Origin: JAEZAF01 sp964395665
GTDB taxonomy: Bacteria; Chloroflexota; Anaerolineae; Aggregatilineales; Phototrophicaceae
Reading direction: 5' to 3'
Assembly: GCA_964395665.1 (NCBI GenBank)
Contig: CAYNDH010000175.1
Span: forward strand, 1 to 9,221
Length of the DNA stretch: 9,221 nt
Shown here: one piece after another, positions 6,161 through 9,221 of the stretch
How the letters are laid out: each line of letters starts with the position of its first letter
Position numbering within the stretch: position 1 is the stretch's first letter
Made by a program: the position numbers and the translations under genes
The notes under the pieces: generated by a model
The model's database searches: none
What the model saw: only the letters and a program-made list of their open reading frames with translations
Told to the model about the DNA's origin: nothing

Positions 6161-8509
6161 TCAGTCCTGTGGATCGCTGCCGCTCATCGCGTCCTGTAAC
6201 AGACGGCGCAGGATGGGATCAAGCAGTTCATAACCCACCTGCGGCAGTGCCTGCACTTCCAGCCCATTACGGATATACTGGGCGCGAAACAGCGTGATCG
6301 GTGTGGTGCCGCCGCTCTGAATGATCGCAGGCTGACTTAGAGCGGCTAATTCGTCCGTATCATTTTGCAGTAATGCAGCCCCGGCTTCTGCCCATTTAGG
6401 GGATACCGTGTCGTCGGCAACGATGCGCGCCCTGCCCTGACTCAAGAAGGCTTCGGCGGCGCGGGTGTCGTCCTGCGCATCTGCAATCAGTGCCCGCAGG
6501 ATGTAGAACTGCGGTGTGCGGGCCGTGGCGGTGGTGGCATCCCAGACAGCCAGCGCCGCATCGTAATCCCCACCGATATAGCTGCGTGCCATCTGATTAA
6601 AGCCGTTGAGTGCAAGGCCATCGATCAGCGGGGCGGCGGTTGGAGAGGCAGCGACCATCGGATGCAGGGCGGCGGCGGGATTAGCCGAGATCACCCGTGC
6701 ATAGACCATCTGTGCCTGGGTGGTATCACCGCTGGATTCGGCAAATTCCGCCCATGCCAGCGCAATCTGCCACGAACGCGGCGCGAGATCTGACGCCTGA
6801 CGATAGGCATCCAGCGCGGCGTCGGTCTCTCCAAGCTGGCGATGCAGGCCGGCGATATTGGCACGGATCAGGGCATTTTGTGGTTCCAGCGCCGATGCCC
6901 GCTCGAAGGCGAGCAGCGCACTGCGGGCGGTTGACTCGGCGGTGCTGTCCGCATCAGCGGCATTCGCAGCGGCCAGACCATACAGGATGCCCTGCTGCCA
7001 GTGATAGACGACCAGACTCGGATCGGCTTCTGTGACCGTCGCAAGCTGATCGGCGGCGGTGGCATAATCCCTGCTCTGCGCCCCTGTGCGGACGATCCCG
7101 ATATAGTCGTTATAAATGGCATTACTGCTGAATCCGGTCACCAGCAGCGCGGCCACTACGACCGCATACAGCCCGGTGAAGGCGTGGTTGAGGAGCGGCC
7201 TGGCCTGCGGCGTCTCGGATGATTGCGGCTGACCGGTCACGATCAGGATGGCGGTCAGGCCGGTGATGGCAACGGCTGGCATCATCACCGGCGTATCGAC
7301 CAGCAGATGCACGCCGTATCCGATCATCATCGCCAGCCCTGCGATCAGGACGCCGCTGGATGGCGAACTGCCGATGATCGAGGTGGTGCGCTCTGTCCCC
7401 TTCAGCAGCCGGAAACTGCGCCAGCCGTAGACCATGATCATCGCAATACTGAACAGCATGGCCGCGCCGCCAATCAGCCCCAGTTCACCCAGAACAGCCA
7501 GCGGCAGATTATGAGCATGGCTGTGCGGTGTCAGCGGTGGAATTGAGGTCATGATCTCCTGCGCCTTGCCATAGGTGAACAGCCCGTGCCCGGTCAGCGG
7601 CTGCTGGCGGAACATCTGCACAGCCACATCCCACAGATAGGTCCGCAGTTCAGCGGTGCGCCCCGGCTGGCTGAATGAGCGCAGCATCAGCACGGCCACC
7701 AGCCCTGCACCGGCGACAGCCACCAGCACGCCGCCAGCGGTTCCGGCTTTCACAGCGTTCGGCTGGCGGTGATACCATTCCATCAGGCGCACCGGACTAA
7801 GCAGGTTATGTGTCCACAGCCAGCCGACAGCGACCGTCAGCAGGGCGGCGGCCCCACCGAGCCATCCGCCGCGTGAATACGTCAGGAAGAGCTGTACCAG
7901 TGCCAGCACCAGATACACCGTCAGGACGCCACTCCAGAACCGGCTTCGCAGCCCGATCATGCGACCGGCAGCCAGCGCAATCACCATGATCAGCAGGGCG
8001 GCATAAGAATTCGGATTGCCGATCAGACTGCCCGGTCGCGGCAGCCCGAAGAAAGACGAGTACTGCATCCCGCTGGCGGCCACGTTATAAAGCTGAAAAT
8101 AGCCGATCGCGATCATGTACACCGAGCCGACCAGCAGCGCATCGACCAGCATGGACTTTTGCACCACGCGGTTGGCGATCAGATTGTGCAGTGTGAACCA
8201 CAGCAGCATATACAGGCTGACATACCAGATGCCGATGGTGATCCGCCGCCAGTCTTCGGTATTGGCCGCCAGCGAGATCAGGATCGCACCCGCCCACAGG
8301 ACAAGCGCGGCATCCAGCGGGGAACGGTGCCAGCGCCAGCCGCGCACCACATGCAGGCCGATCAGGACGGCAAAAACCACCGCCAGCAGGATCAGCGAAT
8401 AACCGCCAATCATCGGATCAGTGATGCCGTTAAATGTGCCGCCGAGTGTCAGCAGGTAGCTGAACAGTGCAACCAGAAGCGGTCTGACAATAGGGTTATT
8501 ACGCTTCAT
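6161..8509 (-). CDS. O-antigen ligase / Wzy-type polytopic membrane protein with C-terminal TPR region
   Basis: 782 residues. Residues about 8-460 contain roughly eleven or more hydrophobic segments. Family signatures of the Wzy_C/WaaL group: GNPNSYAALL (164-173), FLTYSRGGWLGG (208-219, R213), an Arg-Trp helix RTYLWDVAVQMF before the LTGHGLFTYG loop (289-314), and PHSHAHNLPLAVLGELGLIGG (329 onward; H331, H333, N334), the conserved periplasmic-loop His motif. Known members join an undecaprenyl-linked glycan to lipid A, to protein or to another repeat unit on the outer face of the membrane. Residues about 480-690 are TPR-like helical repeats, clearest at 530-610 (ALLAFERASALEPQNALI, ALDAYRQASDLAPRS), facing outside. 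Which acceptor it uses cannot be told: polymerase, protein O-glycosyl ligase and wall-polymer ligase are all possible. No glycosyltransferase or flippase lies beside it. The ATG at 8507-8509 has a good AGAGGA site five bases upstream. Confidence 0.87.
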   Translation of the reverse strand: MKRNNPIVRPLLVALFSYLLTLGGTFNGITDPMIGGYSLILLAVVFAVLIGLHVVRGWRWHRSPLDAALVLWAGAILISLAANTEDWRRITIGIWYVSLYMLLWFTLHNLIANRVVQKSMLVDALLVGSVYMIAIGYFQLYNVAASGMQYSSFFGLPRPGSLIGNPNSYAALLIMVIALAAGRMIGLRSRFWSGVLTVYLVLALVQLFLTYSRGGWLGGAAALLTVAVGWLWTHNLLSPVRLMEWYHRQPNAVKAGTAGGVLVAVAGAGLVAVLMLRSFSQPGRTAELRTYLWDVAVQMFRQQPLTGHGLFTYGKAQEIMTSIPPLTPHSHAHNLPLAVLGELGLIGGAAMLFSIAMIMVYGWRSFRLLKGTERTTSIIGSSPSSGVLIAGLAMMIGYGVHLLVDTPVMMPAVAITGLTAILIVTGQPQSSETPQARPLLNHAFTGLYAVVVAALLVTGFSSNAIYNDYIGIVRTGAQSRDYATAADQLATVTEADPSLVVYHWQQGILYGLAAANAADADSTAESTARSALLAFERASALEPQNALIRANIAGLHRQLGETDAALDAYRQASDLAPRSWQIALAWAEFAESSGDTTQAQMVYARVISANPAAALHPMVAASPTAAPLIDGLALNGFNQMARSYIGGDYDAALAVWDATTATARTPQFYILRALIADAQDDTRAAEAFLSQGRARIVADDTVSPKWAEAGAALLQNDTDELAALSQPAIIQSGGTTPITLFRAQYIRNGLEVQALPQVGYELLDPILRRLLQDAMSGSDPQD

Positions 8510-8513
8510 AGAA

Positions 8514-8519
8514 TCCTCT
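8514..8519 (-). promoter_or_regulatory. Shine-Dalgarno site of the ligase gene
   Basis: On the minus strand the sequence reads AGAGGA-TTCT-ATG upstream of 8509. Near-consensus sequence and short spacing fix the start of the ligase reading frame. Confidence 0.6.
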
Positions 8520-8550
8520 GCCGGGTGAAGCCGATGAGATCATGCAGGTC

Positions 8551-8596
8551 TGATATACCGGTTTGATATACGGGCATGTCATGCACGATATGTCAA
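8551..8596. promoter_or_regulatory. Divergent intergenic region with GATATA repeats and a small palindrome
   Basis: TGATATACCGGT (8551-8562) and TGATATACGGGC (8564-8575) are 13-bp-spaced near repeats, followed by GATATG (8587-8592). GCATG-t-CATGC (8574-8584) is a perfect 5-bp dyad. On the minus strand a perfect TTGACA (8596-8591) is followed after 20 bp by TATATC (8570-8565); this is a possible promoter for the ligase gene with a long spacer. The 288 bp between the ligase start and the small membrane gene (8510-8797) hold no other gene I can support. Confidence 0.3.
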
Positions 8597-8688
8597 AGCG
8601 AACAGTGTACCGACGAAACCGGCCAGCGCGAAATAGCAGGTCGGACGATGGTCCTGTCGCAATCTTTTTCCGATGGACGGCTGACTCG

Positions 8689-8697
8689 TGCTACAAT
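8689..8697 (+). promoter_or_regulatory. Extended -10 promoter candidate for the small membrane protein
   Basis: TGC-TACAAT is an extended -10 with a 5/6 hexamer. The best -35 at 18 bp (TTCCGA, 3/6) is poor, which extended -10 promoters tolerate. It would start RNA near 8704, about 94 nt before the ATG at 8798 and downstream of the in-frame ATG codons at 8576 and 8648. It therefore supports the shorter protein. Confidence 0.4.
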
Positions 8698-8797
8698 AAC
8701 GGGAAATGATGATGACCCGGATACGTGGAAGGCTGCGGCGGCTGAATCGGCGAACACGCAGGCCAGACGCCCAACCTCACAGCGGAGCGAAACCAGT

Positions 8798-9013
8798 ATG
8801 TTAGATGATCTGCGCAGAAGTGCATCTGATGAAGCCGATGACAGTTTTGAGGGCGAAGAATTCGACTTCGAAGCCGAGATTGACCGCGCCCGCAGCCGTC
8901 GCTTTCTAGGCATGACGGCGGTCGAGCGCATGTTTATCTCGATTTTCCTGTTTCTGAACGTCTGTATTCTGGGGCTGGCGCTGTTGATGGTCACAGGCCG
9001 GATTCAGCTTTAA
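8798..9013 (+). CDS. Small single-pass membrane protein of unknown function
   Basis: 71 residues from the ATG at 8798, with GGAG ten bases upstream. The first 30 residues are strongly acidic (DEADDSFEGEEFDFEAEID), followed by a basic patch (RARSRRF), an amphipathic TAVERMF turn and one membrane helix at about 46-66 (FISIFLFLNVCILGLALLMV), ending in a short GRIQL tail. An acidic N-terminus and positive residues just before the helix suggest the N-terminus is cytoplasmic. The frame is open further upstream to an ATG at 8576 (145 residues), but that extension is low-complexity, carries CxxC near its start without other domain features, and contains the candidate promoter, so I reject it. I do not recognise the family. 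It is divergent from the ligase gene and may be an accessory of an envelope process; that is only inferred from position. Confidence 0.6.
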   Translation: MLDDLRRSASDEADDSFEGEEFDFEAEIDRARSRRFLGMTAVERMFISIFLFLNVCILGLALLMVTGRIQL

Positions 9014-9084
9014 CGCGCTGCCTGTTTTGCCTGTTTGTCTGGCCGCCAATCTGCCAGAGGCTATCTGAAAATTGGTTTCCGGCG

Positions 9085-9176
9085 CGGACAACGCAGGCGT
9101 TGTCCCTACAAAACACGTATGTTGTAGGGGCAGGGCGATACATTGCAGGCCCCCCGGACAACGCAGGCGTTGTCCC
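9085..9176. repeat. Nested palindromic intergenic repeat (two identical 22-nt palindromic ends)
   Basis: The same 22 nt occur at 9085-9106 and 9155-9176, 70 bp apart. Each contains the palindrome GGACAACGC-AG-GCGTTGTCC with 9-bp arms. Between them, CCCTACAA (9104-9111) pairs with TTGTAGGG (9122-9129) around a 10-nt loop, and GGGGC (9127-9131) can pair with GCCCC (9149-9153). Because the ends are palindromes they are both direct and inverted repeats, giving a MITE-like unit of about 90 bp. The GTAGGGGCAGGGC core is of a type I recall from dispersed repeats in Chloroflexota and Cyanobacteria. No clear target-site duplication is visible. The remaining sequence (9014-9084 and 9177-9221) shows no gene. 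Confidence 0.75.
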
Positions 9177-9221
9177 ATATGCACCAAGTTAAGGAAGGAC
9201 AAGGTCAAAATCCTGCCAAAG

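Noticed and set aside
8159..8566. 135-codon plus-strand open frame antisense to the ligase N-terminus
   Set aside because: The minus strand encodes clear membrane helices of the ligase here; the plus-frame product is His/Gln/Arg-rich with no domain.
9085..9176. CRISPR repeat pair with one spacer
   Set aside because: Only two copies, fully palindromic 20-nt units, and the 48-nt stretch between them is itself self-complementary; no cas genes.
8906..9208. 100-codon minus-strand open frame
   Set aside because: It runs through the palindromic repeat and over the small membrane gene in antisense; composition is not protein-like.

Overview
The window looks like part of a Chloroflexota (probably Anaerolineae-type) draft or metagenome-assembled genome. 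This is an inference. It rests on the GC-rich, Ala/Asp/Thr-rich coding style, on secreted proteins with Thr/Glu or Ser/Asp linkers, on a bacterial-SH3 extracytoplasmic protein of a type I associate with that phylum, on a PD40 propeller, and on short palindromic intergenic repeats. No rRNA, tRNA, CRISPR array, transposase or phage gene is visible. A run of exactly 100 Ns (2537-2636) marks a scaffold gap inside one gene.

Layout. The left edge (1-608, minus) holds the N-terminal part of a secreted class A beta-lactamase-like serine hydrolase. It is divergent from a secreted SH3-domain protein (836-1999, plus). That gene converges on a membrane-anchored PD40/WD40-like beta-propeller (2137-3390, minus), with a MITE-like inverted repeat (2011-2127) between them. 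Upstream on the minus strand are a large soluble PAS-PAS-PAS-GAF histidine kinase (3546-5987) and an O-antigen ligase/Wzy-type polytopic membrane protein with a C-terminal TPR region (6161-8509). Divergent from the latter is a tiny single-pass membrane protein (8798-9013, plus). A second palindromic repeat cluster (9085-9176) closes the window.

The three minus-strand genes in the middle are separated by about 155-175 bp, so they are probably not one tight operon. The gap in front of the kinase contains a repeated dyad motif that could be an operator. Most products act at or outside the membrane (hydrolase, SH3 protein, propeller, ligase, small membrane protein), so the region has a cell-envelope flavour, but I see no single pathway uniting them. 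The kinase has no response regulator next to it and the ligase has no glycan-assembly cluster next to it.

I did not find a clearly new multi-gene system. The items most worth a second look are the assembly gap placed in a 12-nt tandem repeat that encodes a linker inside the propeller, the paired dyad motif upstream of the kinase, the two structured intergenic repeats, and the short membrane gene whose likely promoter lies inside a longer, probably mis-started reading frame.
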